DNA from: Oceanicaulis sp.
GTDB taxonomy: Bacteria > Pseudomonadota > Alphaproteobacteria > Caulobacterales > Maricaulaceae
Reading direction: 5' to 3'
DNA length: 64,000 bases
Assembly (NCBI GenBank): GCA_040112665.1
Contig: CP157796.1
Coordinates: 994,813 to 1,058,812, forward strand
Position numbers and translations under genes: made by a program. Below are positions 1 through 7,836 of the stretch, in pieces; the first letter of the stretch is position 1; each line of letters starts with the position of its first letter. The notes below the pieces were generated by a model. It did no database searches, was not told where the DNA came from, and saw only the letters and a list, made by a program, of their open reading frames with translations.

Positions 1-656
1 TCCGCGAAGCCGCCGCCAGGCCGACCGCCATGGTGGTCAAGGCGGCCGAGCCGCTGGGCGGACCGCTGAGCCGGCTGTTCGCCAGCACCGACCAGCATCT
101 TCTGCGCAAATGCCCCTGCCCGGTCTGGCTGCGCGCGCCGGAGGCGGGACCGGAGGTGACCCGCGTCCTGGCTGCGGTCGACGTCGATCCGGAAGCCGAC
201 GAACCCGAGACGCTCGCCGATCTGAACGCCCGCGTGCTCGACACCGCGATCGCCATGGCCGAACCGGACGGGGTGGTGCACGTCGCGCACGCCTGGCAGG
301 CCGATGCGGAGGGCCTGTACTGGGCGTTCGGATCCTCCGGGGAAGACGCCGGCCAGCGCTACGCCGCTGCGGTGAAAGCCGGGCGCAAGCGCGGTCTCGA
401 CGCCTTGCTCGCCCCCTACAGGGAAGCGGCCGGCGGACCGGACCTTTCCGCCCATCTGCTGCGCGGTGCGCCGCACGCCGTCATTCCCGACCTCGCCCGC
501 CGCGTGCGCGCCGATCTGCTCGTGATGGGCACCGTCGCGCGTACGGGTCTGCGCGGCGTGATCATCGGCAACACCGCCGAGAACATCCTCAATGCGGCGG
601 CCGGGTCGGTCGTCGCGGTCAAGCCGTCGGGCTTCGTCACGCCGATCGTAGTGTGA
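1..656 (+). CDS. Universal stress protein, tandem UspA domains (5' truncated)
   Basis: The reading frame is open from the first bases of the window, so the true start lies upstream. The first visible residues (ending KCPCPVWL) look like the last strands of a first UspA domain. A complete second UspA domain follows, ending in the nucleotide-loop pattern DLLVMGTVARTGLRGVIIGNTAENIL. That G-2x-G-9x-G-S/T-like segment is the usual ATP-binding signature. This is the layout of two-domain UspE-like cytoplasmic stress proteins. The domain family is clear; substrate and condition of induction are not visible. No operon partner can be assigned upstream. Confidence 0.85.
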   Translation, partial: REAAARPTAMVVKAAEPLGGPLSRLFASTDQHLLRKCPCPVWLRAPEAGPEVTRVLAAVDVDPEADEPETLADLNARVLDTAIAMAEPDGVVHVAHAWQADAEGLYWAFGSSGEDAGQRYAAAVKAGRKRGLDALLAPYREAAGGPDLSAHLLRGAPHAVIPDLARRVRADLLVMGTVARTGLRGVIIGNTAENILNAAAGSVVAVKPSGFVTPIVV

Positions 657-709
657 GCCGCGCCGCCCTTGCTTGCCCCTGACGTGCAGTCTGGGCCATA
701 CTTCGCCTC

Positions 710-2419
710 ATGCGGGTGTGGCTGGGCATGATTTCTCTCCTGATCGCCGCTGCGTGCGGGGCGCCGGAAGCCGGTCCCGGCGCGGCGCTGGTCGCCGACG
801 CGCAGGCGCGGGCGAGCGCCGAGCCCGGCCGGGAGGCGCGCTGCGCGCTTGTCTCGGACGCCTCGGTCGTCGCGTTCGAGGCGCGCCTGACCGACGCGCA
901 GGCCCGGCTGAATACGCTCCACGCCGAGCTGGGATGCGGATCGGCGAGGCTGGAAGACGATCTTCTGGACGCCGGCCTCGACGCGCTCGGCGGCGTCGAG
1001 CGCGTCGCCATGGGCGCAGACCGGGCGCTCTGGCGGGTCTACGCCATGTTCGACGCCACCGAGCGGCGCGGCCTCGATCATTTCGAGGCGCTGCCCGGCC
1101 GGTGCCGGACCGTCGGCACGTTCGGCGCGCCGATCCCCGAACTCGCCGAAGCCTTCCTCGCCGATCCCGAGCGGCGTCCGGCGGCGGCCCGGCGCGAGGC
1201 GCGCGAAGCCTATGCGGTCTGCGCCGAGCGCTTCGCCGCGGCTGCGGCGGACCACGCCGCCCATGGCGAGGACGGCTGGGCGTCGTGGTGGCTGGGAAGC
1301 GGCGCGGGCATACCCTTCGGCGGCGGCGCGGAGCTGTTGCTCGCGGCCGCCGACGAAGCCGCCGCCGGGGAGCGCTGGCGCGACTGGGCCTGGTACGCCC
1401 CCTACGCCGCCGAGGCCCTGTTTGAACGGGCCGAACAGGCCGATTTCGACGCCGTCGCGACGCTCATGGCGCGGCCCGACCTCGCCGCCCAGCTGTACGA
1501 GTTCCATGAACACCGCCTCGCGGCGCTCAGAAGCCTGAGCTGGGCGGCCGGACTCGAGGTGCGCCACGGCCCGCTCGCCCCGCCGGACGAGCACTTCGGG
1601 GATCTTCGGCTGCGGAGCTATCTCGAAACCTGGATCTCCCAGGGGCTGCTCGATCAGGCCCCGGCCCGCCTGCAGGCGCTTTGCGGGCTGTGCGGCCGGG
1701 ACGGATCGCTGGTGTACGCGTTTCCGTCAGACCTGCGCGGCCAGCCCGGCCGGCTCGACTGCGCGCTCGAACTGACCCGTCTGAGGACCGCCGCCGCCCC
1801 GCCCGGCGAGGAACGCGACCGCCTGATCACCGACATGCTGACCTATCAGCTGATGATCGGCAGGCGCGACGGCGCGCCCCCGCCGGATATTTTGGACACC
1901 GCAGCGCAGGCCACGCACGCCATGCTGGAGACGGCGCTCCTGCTGTCGGGCGACGAGCCGGCCGCGGCCGAGCTCGACGTCTATGGCTGCACCCGGCCCG
2001 GTCCGGCGCTCGCCGCCGTCTGGGCGGCGACCGCGCCCGACGCGGAACGGCTTGCGTGCGACCGGCTCGCCGCGCTCGCGCCCGACCCTGACGATCCTCG
2101 GGCTCTGGCCGCTGCGGTTCCGTTCACCGGCTGTGCGGCCCGGGCCTGGGCGGACGCCGGAAGCCGCCCGCCGCGTGCGCTCGGCTACGCTGTGCACGCC
2201 GGCTCGGACAAGGCCTATCGGTGCCTGGCCCGGTTCGCCGCGCTGCGCGCCAAGGACGGCCGCTGGAACAGCGACGACGTCCTCGCCGGCGTGCTGCACG
2301 GGGTGAACACCGGGCGCCTGCCGCCCCAGGCGTGGGAGGCGGCGGCGGGTCCGGACGTCGACCCCGCCGATCTGGAATGGAGCCTGGAGGGCTATCGCCG
2401 GATCGAAGCCGACCTCTGA
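710..2419 (+). CDS. Hypothetical alanine-rich lipoprotein
   Basis: A 569-aa protein I do not recognise. It starts with a short lipoprotein-type signal, MRVWLGMISLLIAAAC, with Cys16 as the likely lipidated residue. The rest is helical-looking, Ala/Asp/Glu/Arg-rich, with no transmembrane segment and about a dozen scattered cysteines, including CGLCG near residue 325. Pairs of cysteines could form disulfides in the periplasm. It lies 53 bp after the Usp gene and converges with the PAP2 gene. Codon use and GC match the neighbours, so nothing suggests recent transfer. The lipoprotein call is moderately supported; no function is inferred. Confidence 0.7.
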   Translation: MRVWLGMISLLIAAACGAPEAGPGAALVADAQARASAEPGREARCALVSDASVVAFEARLTDAQARLNTLHAELGCGSARLEDDLLDAGLDALGGVERVAMGADRALWRVYAMFDATERRGLDHFEALPGRCRTVGTFGAPIPELAEAFLADPERRPAAARREAREAYAVCAERFAAAAADHAAHGEDGWASWWLGSGAGIPFGGGAELLLAAADEAAAGERWRDWAWYAPYAAEALFERAEQADFDAVATLMARPDLAAQLYEFHEHRLAALRSLSWAAGLEVRHGPLAPPDEHFGDLRLRSYLETWISQGLLDQAPARLQALCGLCGRDGSLVYAFPSDLRGQPGRLDCALELTRLRTAAAPPGEERDRLITDMLTYQLMIGRRDGAPPPDILDTAAQATHAMLETALLLSGDEPAAAELDVYGCTRPGPALAAVWAATAPDAERLACDRLAALAPDPDDPRALAAAVPFTGCAARAWADAGSRPPRALGYAVHAGSDKAYRCLARFAALRAKDGRWNSDDVLAGVLHGVNTGRLPPQAWEAAAGPDVDPADLEWSLEGYRRIEADL

Positions 2420-2430
2420 GCCGCGCCGCC

Positions 2431-3141
2431 TCACTCTCCCGACCGGTCGCGGTTTCGGGTGAAATAGCGTGCGATCAGCCACCAGATCAGCGCCCAGGCC
2501 GCGCCGAACCCCCAGCCGGCGAGCACGTCACTGGGCCAGTGAACGCCCAGATAGACCCGGCTGGCGCCCACCATCACCGCGATCAGAAGCGCCGCGCCGA
2601 CGATGAACACGCGGGTCCGCCGCCGTTTCTGCGCGCTCGCCAGCAACAGCCCCAGCGTCAGATAGGTCAGCGCCGCCGCGGTGGCGTGACCGCTGGGGAA
2701 GCTCGAACTGGTCGCATGGGTCAGGTGGTCGACCAGATCGGGCCGCGCCCGGTCGAAGAAAGTCTTGAACACCGACACCAGCGACGTGCCCGACACCACA
2801 GAGGCGACGATCAGCGCCGCCTTGCCCGGCATCTTCTGAAGCCAGAGATAGATCACGCTGAGCACGACCAGCAGGGTCAGCACCGCGTATCCGCCCAGCG
2901 CTGTGATGTCGGCGACCGCGTATTCGACCCAGAACGGCCCCACCGGGTCCTCCGGCGCGGCCCTGAGCGCCAGAAGGATCATCGTGTCGATCTGATGGCT
3001 CTCGCCCTCGACCACCGCATCGGCGATCTCGGCGAACAGCCAGACCGCCAGCCCGATCAGGGCGAAGGCCGCCACGGTCTTGATCTCGATCGACTGAACG
3101 CCGAAGCGCCCGCCCAGGCGCTGCACCCAGCTCTGGTCCAT
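2431..3141 (-). CDS. PAP2-family membrane phosphatase
   Basis: A 236-aa membrane protein of the PAP2 (type 2 phosphatidic acid phosphatase) superfamily. The three catalytic motifs are present in order: KTFFDRARP (KX6RP), SFPSGHATA (PSGH) and SRVYLGVHWPSDV (SRX5HX3D). About six membrane helices surround them, placing the active site at the outer face of the inner membrane. Family members dephosphorylate undecaprenyl diphosphate, phosphatidylglycerophosphate or lipid A, and the sequence does not tell which. It stands alone, converging with the hypothetical lipoprotein gene (11 bp between stops). Confidence 0.9.
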   Translation of the reverse strand: MDQSWVQRLGGRFGVQSIEIKTVAAFALIGLAVWLFAEIADAVVEGESHQIDTMILLALRAAPEDPVGPFWVEYAVADITALGGYAVLTLLVVLSVIYLWLQKMPGKAALIVASVVSGTSLVSVFKTFFDRARPDLVDHLTHATSSSFPSGHATAAALTYLTLGLLLASAQKRRRTRVFIVGAALLIAVMVGASRVYLGVHWPSDVLAGWGFGAAWALIWWLIARYFTRNRDRSGE

Positions 3142-3594
3142 GAAACGTCCTTCCCGTCGCGACGGCGTAAAACCGTCCGTAACAGGAACAAACGCAAGGC
3201 GGAGCGCAGGGTTGCGGCGGGGCGCCCCCAGCGCCGAAACCCTCGCCGCAGAGTTTGCGCGAGGGGATGAAGATGGCGAGGCGGCGCGGAAGGCTCCGGA
3301 CCGGGTCTCTAGTGTGTTTTGGAGGCCAGAAGCCCCCCGCGCCGTTGAGACGATTTTCGAAACCGCGAGGGATGTGCCGGGTCAGCCGGTTTCAACGCGT
3401 GTTTCGCCGCTTCGCTAGCCGGTGCGTTAGTCCGGCCCCGCTCGGGACGCCCCGTCACTCCCGCCCGCCTGGTCGCTCCGGAACGGCCTCGCCTGCGAAA
3501 GGACGGGGCTATTATGCGCGAGGGGAGACGGGGGCGGATAACTTCGCCCTGAATTCCCGGCCGAACCCCCGGACTTGATCCGGGGGAAGAGCCG
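3142..3594. other. Gene-free stretch upstream of the PAP2 gene
   Basis: About 450 bp between the PAP2 start and the IS element. I see no credible coding frame: the short open frames have no family-like residues and alanine/arginine-rich shadow composition. The only clear structure is a hairpin at 3566-3586 next to the IS insertion point. The PAP2 promoter should lie near 3142-3250 on the minus strand, but no convincing -35/-10 pair was found. Confidence 0.5.
3566..3586. repeat. Perfect palindromic hairpin (CCCCCGGA / TCCGGGGG)
   Basis: An 8-bp perfect inverted repeat with a 5-nt CTTGA loop. Sequences with the core CCGGACTTGATCCGG are, from general knowledge, common as dispersed intergenic repeats in alphaproteobacteria. 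It ends 8 bp before the predicted IS110 core, so the element appears to sit in or beside an intergenic repeat. Confidence 0.6.
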
Positions 3595-3601
3595 GCAACT
3601 G

Positions 3602-4534
3602 TTATGCGGTGCTGTAGGCGGTTTGATCTCTAAGCATGGCGTTCAGGCGGGTGAGGAGTTTTCTGGCGACGGCGATGAGGGCGAGTTTTCTGGGCTTTCC
3701 CTGCGCCTGGATGCGGTCAGCGAAGGCTTTCAGGTCCGGGCATAGCCTTGCGGCGATCATGGCGGCGATGAACAGGGCGGATCGCACGCGCCGCCGCCCG
3801 CCGGAGATGCAGCGCTTTCCCTTGAGCTGACCTGAGTCGTGGTTGAACGGGGCCAGCCCGGCGAGCGCGGCGAGACGCTTGGGGGTGCTGGCGCCCAGTT
3901 CGGGCATCAGCGCGAGCAACACCTGCGCAGTGACCGGCCCAACGCCCGGCGCGGTAGCGAGCAGGCGGGCCTGGTCGTTGAGTTCGGTGGCCGCGATCAG
4001 GACGGCGATCTCGCGCTCGATGGCCGAGATCGCGCCGTCCAGCCATGCGATGTGCGCCTTCAAGCTGTCGATCAGGATCGGCTCGCCGGTCGCCTTCAGC
4101 CGGATGATCTCGTCCTTGCGGGCGGCGACCAGCTGGTCGCGCCTGAGCCCGAGCCGGCCCAGCCGTTCACGGTGCGGGCACGGCGCGGGGTCAGGCGCAG
4201 GCCTGAGCCGGGCGCCCAGATCTGCGAGCACGACCGCGTCCAGCGCGTCGGTCTTCGCCTTGCGGCCGGTGGCTTGGGCGAAGCGCCGGGCGGTGGTGGG
4301 GTTGATGCGCGCGTTCTGAACACCGGCCGCATGCAGCGCGGCGCGCAGAGCCTGGTCATACACACCCGTCGCCTCGAAGACGACGAAGCCGCCGGTGGCG
4401 GCGATCGAGGCGGCCAGCCGGGCCGCGTCGGCGGAGGTGTTGGGGATGCGGCACGCCCGGCCCTGGGCGGGGTCGAAAACGTCCAGCCAGAGCTTGGACA
4501 CGTCGCATCCGACGTAGCGATCAGGTAAAGTCAT
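3602..4534 (-). CDS. IS110-family DEDD/serine recombinase (transposase)
   Basis: A 310-aa transposase starting at MTLPDRYVG. The longer upstream frame would read through the predicted bridge RNA. The N-terminal RuvC-like domain shows the DEDD residues: Asp11 in CDVSK, Glu54 in FEATG, and Asp96/Asp99 in KTDALDA. The C-terminal Transposase_20 domain has the helix-hairpin segment APGVGPVTAQ and the catalytic serine, about Ser234, in APFNHDSGQLKGK. All catalytic residues are present and no frame is broken. Proteins of this family act with an RNA encoded in the non-coding end to recombine a circular donor into a target. Confidence 0.95.
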   Translation of the reverse strand: MTLPDRYVGCDVSKLWLDVFDPAQGRACRIPNTSADAARLAASIAATGGFVVFEATGVYDQALRAALHAAGVQNARINPTTARRFAQATGRKAKTDALDAVVLADLGARLRPAPDPAPCPHRERLGRLGLRRDQLVAARKDEIIRLKATGEPILIDSLKAHIAWLDGAISAIEREIAVLIAATELNDQARLLATAPGVGPVTAQVLLALMPELGASTPKRLAALAGLAPFNHDSGQLKGKRCISGGRRRVRSALFIAAMIAARLCPDLKAFADRIQAQGKPRKLALIAVARKLLTRLNAMLRDQTAYSTA

Positions 4535-4711
4535 CGTGCCTGTCCCTGTGGTGCGAGGTCTGTTGCAACCAGCCTCGTGCAACTGTTCAGGTTGTTGATG
4601 TGCAAGCGGGACGGGGCCTGAGCCGGCTCTCGGGCTCGACCGCCCGGGGACCTATCGGCCTCCGTCCCGCAATCATCATGGCACACGACCGATACACAGG
4701 GACCTCGTGCA
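4535..4711 (-). ncRNA. Predicted IS110 bridge RNA (left-end non-coding region)
   Basis: Read on the minus strand, this 177-nt region folds into two parts. The first is a long stem: 4606-4618 pairs with 4657-4670 (GCGGGACGG with CCGTCCCGC, plus GGCC/GGCC past a bulge). Its internal loop contains GAUAGG, which matches the flank at 4713-4718, and GCCGGCUC, complementary to the other flank at 3589-3596. The second part contains AACAGUUGCACGAGG (4573-4587), identical to the predicted right-end/left-end junction, and further on GACCUCG, complementary to the left-end CGAGGUC. One loop for target and one for donor is the published bridge-RNA plan. Exact 5' and 3' ends are unknown, and the RNA may overlap the start of the transposase message. 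Confidence 0.75.
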
Positions 4712-4752
4712 GGATAGGGCGCGCTCACACACACGCCACGCTTCGCTCCCAT

Positions 4753-4835
4753 CGTCATTCCCGCGAAAGCGGGAACCCACCGAACGTAGAGCAGCGGCGA
4801 AGCCGGACTGGGTCCCCGCTTTCGCGGGGATGACG
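4753..4835. repeat. REP-like intergenic repeat pair (long inverted repeat)
   Basis: Two 27-bp arms, 4753-4779 and 4809-4835, are inverted copies with 25 of 27 positions matching. Each arm is itself built on the palindrome CCCGCGAAAGCGGG, beginning CGTCAT and ending in CCCA. The 29-nt spacer holds no gene. This is the typical form of a mobile REP/BIME-type element, so other copies are expected elsewhere in the genome. Open frames across it read as REP translation (PRKRGPSP, RWVPAFAGMT) and are not genes. Confidence 0.85.
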
Positions 4836-5094
4836 AATTGGAGACGCCCTCTCGCCCCCTCCCTTGACTCCCCGCCTCCCCCCGCGTATTGCCACGCCCT
4901 CTTGTGCAAGCGTCCATCCGCTTGCCTTTCCGGCACACGGCGCCCTTCGACGAGGGGATCAGCGCCCGGAGGCCGGCGAGGTCCTTCGCTCGACGAGTGT
5001 TCGTTCAGCGGGGCTGGATCGGCGTGCCTGCACGTTCACGGGTTCCGTGCCTTGAGCGCGGAGGCCGACCGGGAAGCGGAATGAAGCAGGGCTC

Positions 5095-5181
5095 ATGTTC
5101 GACGCGTTAAGCGAACGACTGACAGGCGTATTCGACTCTCTCACCGGGCGCGGCGCGCTCAGCGAGAAGGATGTCGACGCT
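5095..5181 (+). pseudogene. ffh: ffh 5' end, out of frame with the rest of ffh
   Basis: ATG at 5095 opens a frame reading MFDALSERLTGVFDSLTGRG then ALSEKDVD, which matches the start of the N domain of Ffh (family start MF..L..RL, GRG.L.E..V). At about 5179 the frame leaves the Ffh sequence, and the family resumes one frame later at LEADVALP. Comparison with the usual TLREVRMALLEAD-type segment shows about 29 nt missing between GAC (5176-5178) and the CTG of LEAD (5180). Either this is a real frameshifting deletion or an error in the source sequence. Confidence 0.75.
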
Positions 5182-6580
5182 GGAGGCCGACGTCGCGCTT
5201 CCCGCGGTGAAGGATTTCGTTGCAAAAGTGCGCGAGAAGGCGGTCGGCGAAGAGGTCGTCCGCTCGGTCAAACCCGGCCAGCAGGTCGTCAAGATCGTCC
5301 ATGACGCGCTGGTGGACCTTTTGGGCGGCGAGGGCGAGCCCGAAGGCCTGTCGCTGACCGGCGAGCCGCCGGTGGCGATCCTGATGGCCGGCCTTCAGGG
5401 CTCGGGCAAGACCACCACCACCGCCAAGCTCGCCAAGCGCATTTCGGAGCGCGAGAAGAAAAAGGTGCTGGTCGCCTCGCTCGACACGCGCCGCCCCGCC
5501 GCGATGGAGCAGCTCGCCCAGATGGCCGAGAAGGCGGGCGTTCAGTCCCTGCCGATCGTCAAGGGCCAGTCCGCGGTCGAGATCGCCAAGCGCGCGATGA
5601 GCGCGGCCCGGCTTCAGGGCTATGACGTGGTGATCCTGGACACCGCGGGCCGCACCTCCATCGACGAGGAGATGATGGGCGAGGCGGCGAAGATCGCCGA
5701 GGTCGCCCGCCCGCGCGAGACGCTGCTGGTCGCCGACGCGCTGACCGGTCAGGACGCGGTGGAGACCGCGCGCCGCTTCGACGAGCGGCTGAAGCTGACC
5801 GGCCTCATTCTCACCCGGATGGACGGCGACAGCCGGGGCGGCGCGGCGCTGTCCATGCGCTGGGTCACCGGCCTGCCGATCAAGTTCCTGGGCGTGTCGG
5901 AAAAGGTCGACGGGCTGGACGCCTTCGACGCCAAGCGCCTGGCCGGCCGCATCCTGGGGCGCGGCGACATCGTCAGCCTCGTGGAAAAGGCCGCCGCCGA
6001 AGTCGATCAAGACAAGGCCGAACGCCTCGCCAAAAAGATGGCGAAGGGCAAGTTCGACCTTGAGGATCTGCGCGACCAGCTGGGCCAGCTTCAGAAAATG
6101 GGGGGCCTGGGCGGCATCATGGGCTTCCTGCCCGGCATGAACAAAGCGGCCAAGCAGCAGATGGCCGCCGCGGGCATGGACGACAAGATGCTCAAGCGCC
6201 AAGAGGCGATCATCCTGTCGATGACGCCCGAAGAGCGCGCCAAACCCGACCTTCTGAAAGCGTCCCGCAAGCGCCGCATCGCGGCCGGCGCCGGCGTGGA
6301 CGTGCCCGACGTGAACCGCTTGCTGAAAATGCACCGCCAGATGGCGGACATGATGAAGAAGATGGGCAAGAAGGGCGGTAAAGGCGGCTTCCCCGGCGTG
6401 CCCGGCATGGGCGGCGGCGGAATGCCGCCGGGCATGGGCGGCATGCCCCCCGGCTTCGATCAGGCCGCCGGCGATCTTCTCAAAGGAAACGCGCCCAAGG
6501 GCGCTTCGCTTCCGGGCCTCGGCGGCCCGGGCGCGCCCGGCGGCCTGCCCGGCCTTCCGGGAGGCAAACCCAAGAAATGA
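5171..6580 (+). CDS. ffh: Signal recognition particle protein Ffh (frameshifted near its start)
   Basis: This frame carries almost all of Ffh, the GTPase that binds signal peptides of nascent membrane proteins with SRP RNA and delivers them to FtsY. Visible are the rest of the N domain, the P-loop GLQGSGKTTTTAKLA, DTRRPAAMEQL, the DTAGR G3 motif, TRMDGD (G4 region), and a methionine-rich M domain. The C-terminal tail is rich in Gly/Met/Pro. The only ATG in this frame after the upstream stop at 5120-5122 is 5171, which would remove about 38 N-domain residues. A Shine-Dalgarno-like GAGAAGG abuts this ATG with no spacing. The original start was most likely 5095. Ffh is normally essential, so the lesion needs explanation. 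Confidence 0.9.
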   Translation: MSTLEADVALPAVKDFVAKVREKAVGEEVVRSVKPGQQVVKIVHDALVDLLGGEGEPEGLSLTGEPPVAILMAGLQGSGKTTTTAKLAKRISEREKKKVLVASLDTRRPAAMEQLAQMAEKAGVQSLPIVKGQSAVEIAKRAMSAARLQGYDVVILDTAGRTSIDEEMMGEAAKIAEVARPRETLLVADALTGQDAVETARRFDERLKLTGLILTRMDGDSRGGAALSMRWVTGLPIKFLGVSEKVDGLDAFDAKRLAGRILGRGDIVSLVEKAAAEVDQDKAERLAKKMAKGKFDLEDLRDQLGQLQKMGGLGGIMGFLPGMNKAAKQQMAAAGMDDKMLKRQEAIILSMTPEERAKPDLLKASRKRRIAAGAGVDVPDVNRLLKMHRQMADMMKKMGKKGGKGGFPGVPGMGGGGMPPGMGGMPPGFDQAAGDLLKGNAPKGASLPGLGGPGAPGGLPGLPGGKPKK

Positions 6581-6612
6581 CACCCACAGTTTAACCCTGA
6601 AGGACCAAGACC

Positions 6613-7071
6613 ATGGCTGTGAAAATCCGTCTCGCCCGCGGCGGCGCCAAGAAGCGCCCCTATTACCGCATCGTCGTCGCCGACGAGCGCATGCCGCGGG
6701 ACGGCCGCTTCATCGAGAAGATCGGCCACTACAACCCGATGCTGCCGAAAGACCACGAGAACCGCGTGGCCGTCGACGCCGAGAAGGCCGCCGAGTGGAT
6801 CAAGAAGGGCGCCCAGCCCACCGACCGCGTCGCGCGCTTCCTGAAGGACGCGGGCGTCTATGAGTGGACCCACGGCAACAACCCCAAGAAGGGCGAGCCG
6901 GGCGAGAAGGCCAAGGAACGCGCCGCCGAGCGCGCCGAAAAGGAAGAGGCCCGCAAGGCCGCCGAGGAAGAAGCCAAGAACGCTCCGGCCGAGGAAGAAA
7001 CCTCTGAAGAGGCCGCTTCCGAAGAAGCTCCGGCTGAAGAGGCGTCCGCCGAGGAAGAAAAGTCCGAATAG
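6613..7071 (+). CDS. rpsP: 30S ribosomal protein S16
   Basis: The first 80 residues are classical S16: [34 protein letters not shown], and a later [12 protein letters not shown]. At 152 aa it is much longer than the approximately 80-aa bacterial S16. The extra C-terminal tail is a low-complexity Glu/Ala/Lys/Pro segment, as in other alphaproteobacteria. It assembles into the small ribosomal subunit. It lies 32 bp after ffh and is followed by a strong intrinsic terminator, which separates it from rimM. Confidence 0.97.
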   Translation: MAVKIRLARGGAKKRPYYRIVVADERMPRDGRFIEKIGHYNPMLPKDHENRVAVDAEKAAEWIKKGAQPTDRVARFLKDAGVYEWTHGNNPKKGEPGEKAKERAAERAEKEEARKAAEEEAKNAPAEEETSEEAASEEAPAEEASAEEEKSE

Positions 7072-7101
7072 GGCGCCGCCCTGTCCCGGACTTGTGAAAC
7101 G

Positions 7102-7134
7102 GCCCCGGCGGCGGATCTCCGCGCCGGGGCTTTT
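7102..7134 (+). terminator. Intrinsic terminator after rpsP
   Basis: GCCCCGGCG (7102-7110) pairs perfectly with CGCCGGGGC (7122-7130), followed directly by TTTT. It sits 30 bp after the rpsP stop and would limit transcription from ffh-rpsP into rimM. Confidence 0.85.
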
Positions 7135-7177
7135 CGTATGAAACGACGCGGTTTGACGACGGAGGCTGGGGTCTGAG

Positions 7178-7720
7178 ATGACGAAACCCGATCTTGTGGT
7201 GATCGCCGCGATCGCCGGCGCGCACGGCGTTCAGGGCGAGGCGCGGATCAAGCCGTTCGGCGATCCGGAAGCGGTGTGCTCCTACGGGCCGTTCCTGGAC
7301 GAGGACGGAAACGTGATCTTCACCCCGGTGAAGGCCCGGCCCGGGCCCAACGGTCTGGTGATCGCGCGGTTTAAGGAAAACCCCACCCGCGAACAGCTGC
7401 TCAAGCTGAAATCGACCCGGCTTTACGTGCCCCGCTCCGCCCTGCCCGAGACCGACGAGGACGAGTTCTACTACACCGACCTCATCGGGCTCGCGGTCGA
7501 GGATCTGCAGGGCGAAACGCTGGGCAAGGTGAAATCCGTGCAGGATTTCGGCGCGGGCGATCTTCTTGAAATATCAGGCCCGGACGGGGTGGTCTTCCTG
7601 CCCTTCACCCGCCGGACCGTCCCCCATGTCGACCTCAAGGCCGGCAGGCTCGTCGCCGATCCCCCCGAAGTCGACGCGGAAGAAGGCGGCGAAGGCGCGC
7701 CGGGACAGGGCGGCCGATAG
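7178..7720 (+). CDS. rimM: Ribosome maturation factor RimM
   Basis: A 180-aa protein matching RimM, which binds S19 in the 30S head during late assembly. The N-terminal RimM domain shows [21 protein letters not shown]. The C-terminal PRC-barrel-like half has [32 protein letters not shown] and the late [19 protein letters not shown]. It lies between rpsP and efp. In most relatives trmD and rplS follow, but here the next gene is efp. Confidence 0.96.
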   Translation: MTKPDLVVIAAIAGAHGVQGEARIKPFGDPEAVCSYGPFLDEDGNVIFTPVKARPGPNGLVIARFKENPTREQLLKLKSTRLYVPRSALPETDEDEFYYTDLIGLAVEDLQGETLGKVKSVQDFGAGDLLEISGPDGVVFLPFTRRTVPHVDLKAGRLVADPPEVDAEEGGEGAPGQGGR

Positions 7721-7836
7721 CGGCCGGTGCGGCCCGGCCCGCTTGCCGCTGCGGGGCCGCCCTGTTACACGCAACGCGGTTTTTGACAGGCGGCGCGCGC
7801 CGCTCGGCGCGACGCGCCTTACGGGATGATCCAGCG

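Larger units (their letters stand above)
3595..4711 (-). mobile_element. IS110-family insertion sequence, apparently complete
   Basis: I infer the ends from three facts. First, a GCA trinucleotide is found at both 3595-3597 and 4709-4711, as expected for the short core duplicated by IS110 insertion without terminal inverted repeats. Second, joining right end to left end through GCA would give AACAGTTGCACGAGG in transposase orientation, and exactly this 15-mer occurs inside the element at 4573-4587. Third, the non-coding left end contains segments matching the sequence flanking both ends. The element is about 1.1 kb, with a long non-coding left end (177 bp before the start codon) and a very short right end (about 7 bp after the stop). 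This is the layout of IS110-subgroup elements with a left-end bridge RNA, rather than IS1111. The transposase is intact, so the insertion could be recent. Confidence 0.8.

Noticed and set aside
2221..3270. Long plus-strand open frame of 349 aa over the PAP2 gene
   Set aside because: Arg/Pro/Ala-rich shadow of a real PAP2 gene with all catalytic motifs on the other strand.
4531..4938. Open frame of 135 aa upstream of the transposase
   Set aside because: It reads through the bridge-RNA region and the REP repeat, giving the well-known REP-type peptide; no family character.
5067..5091. GACCGGGAAGCGGAATGAAGCAGG before ffh, recalling the SRP RNA tetraloop region
   Set aside because: Spacing and pairing do not match the 4.5S RNA core (GGUCAGGUCCGGAAGGAAGCAGCC); no flanking complementary helix found.
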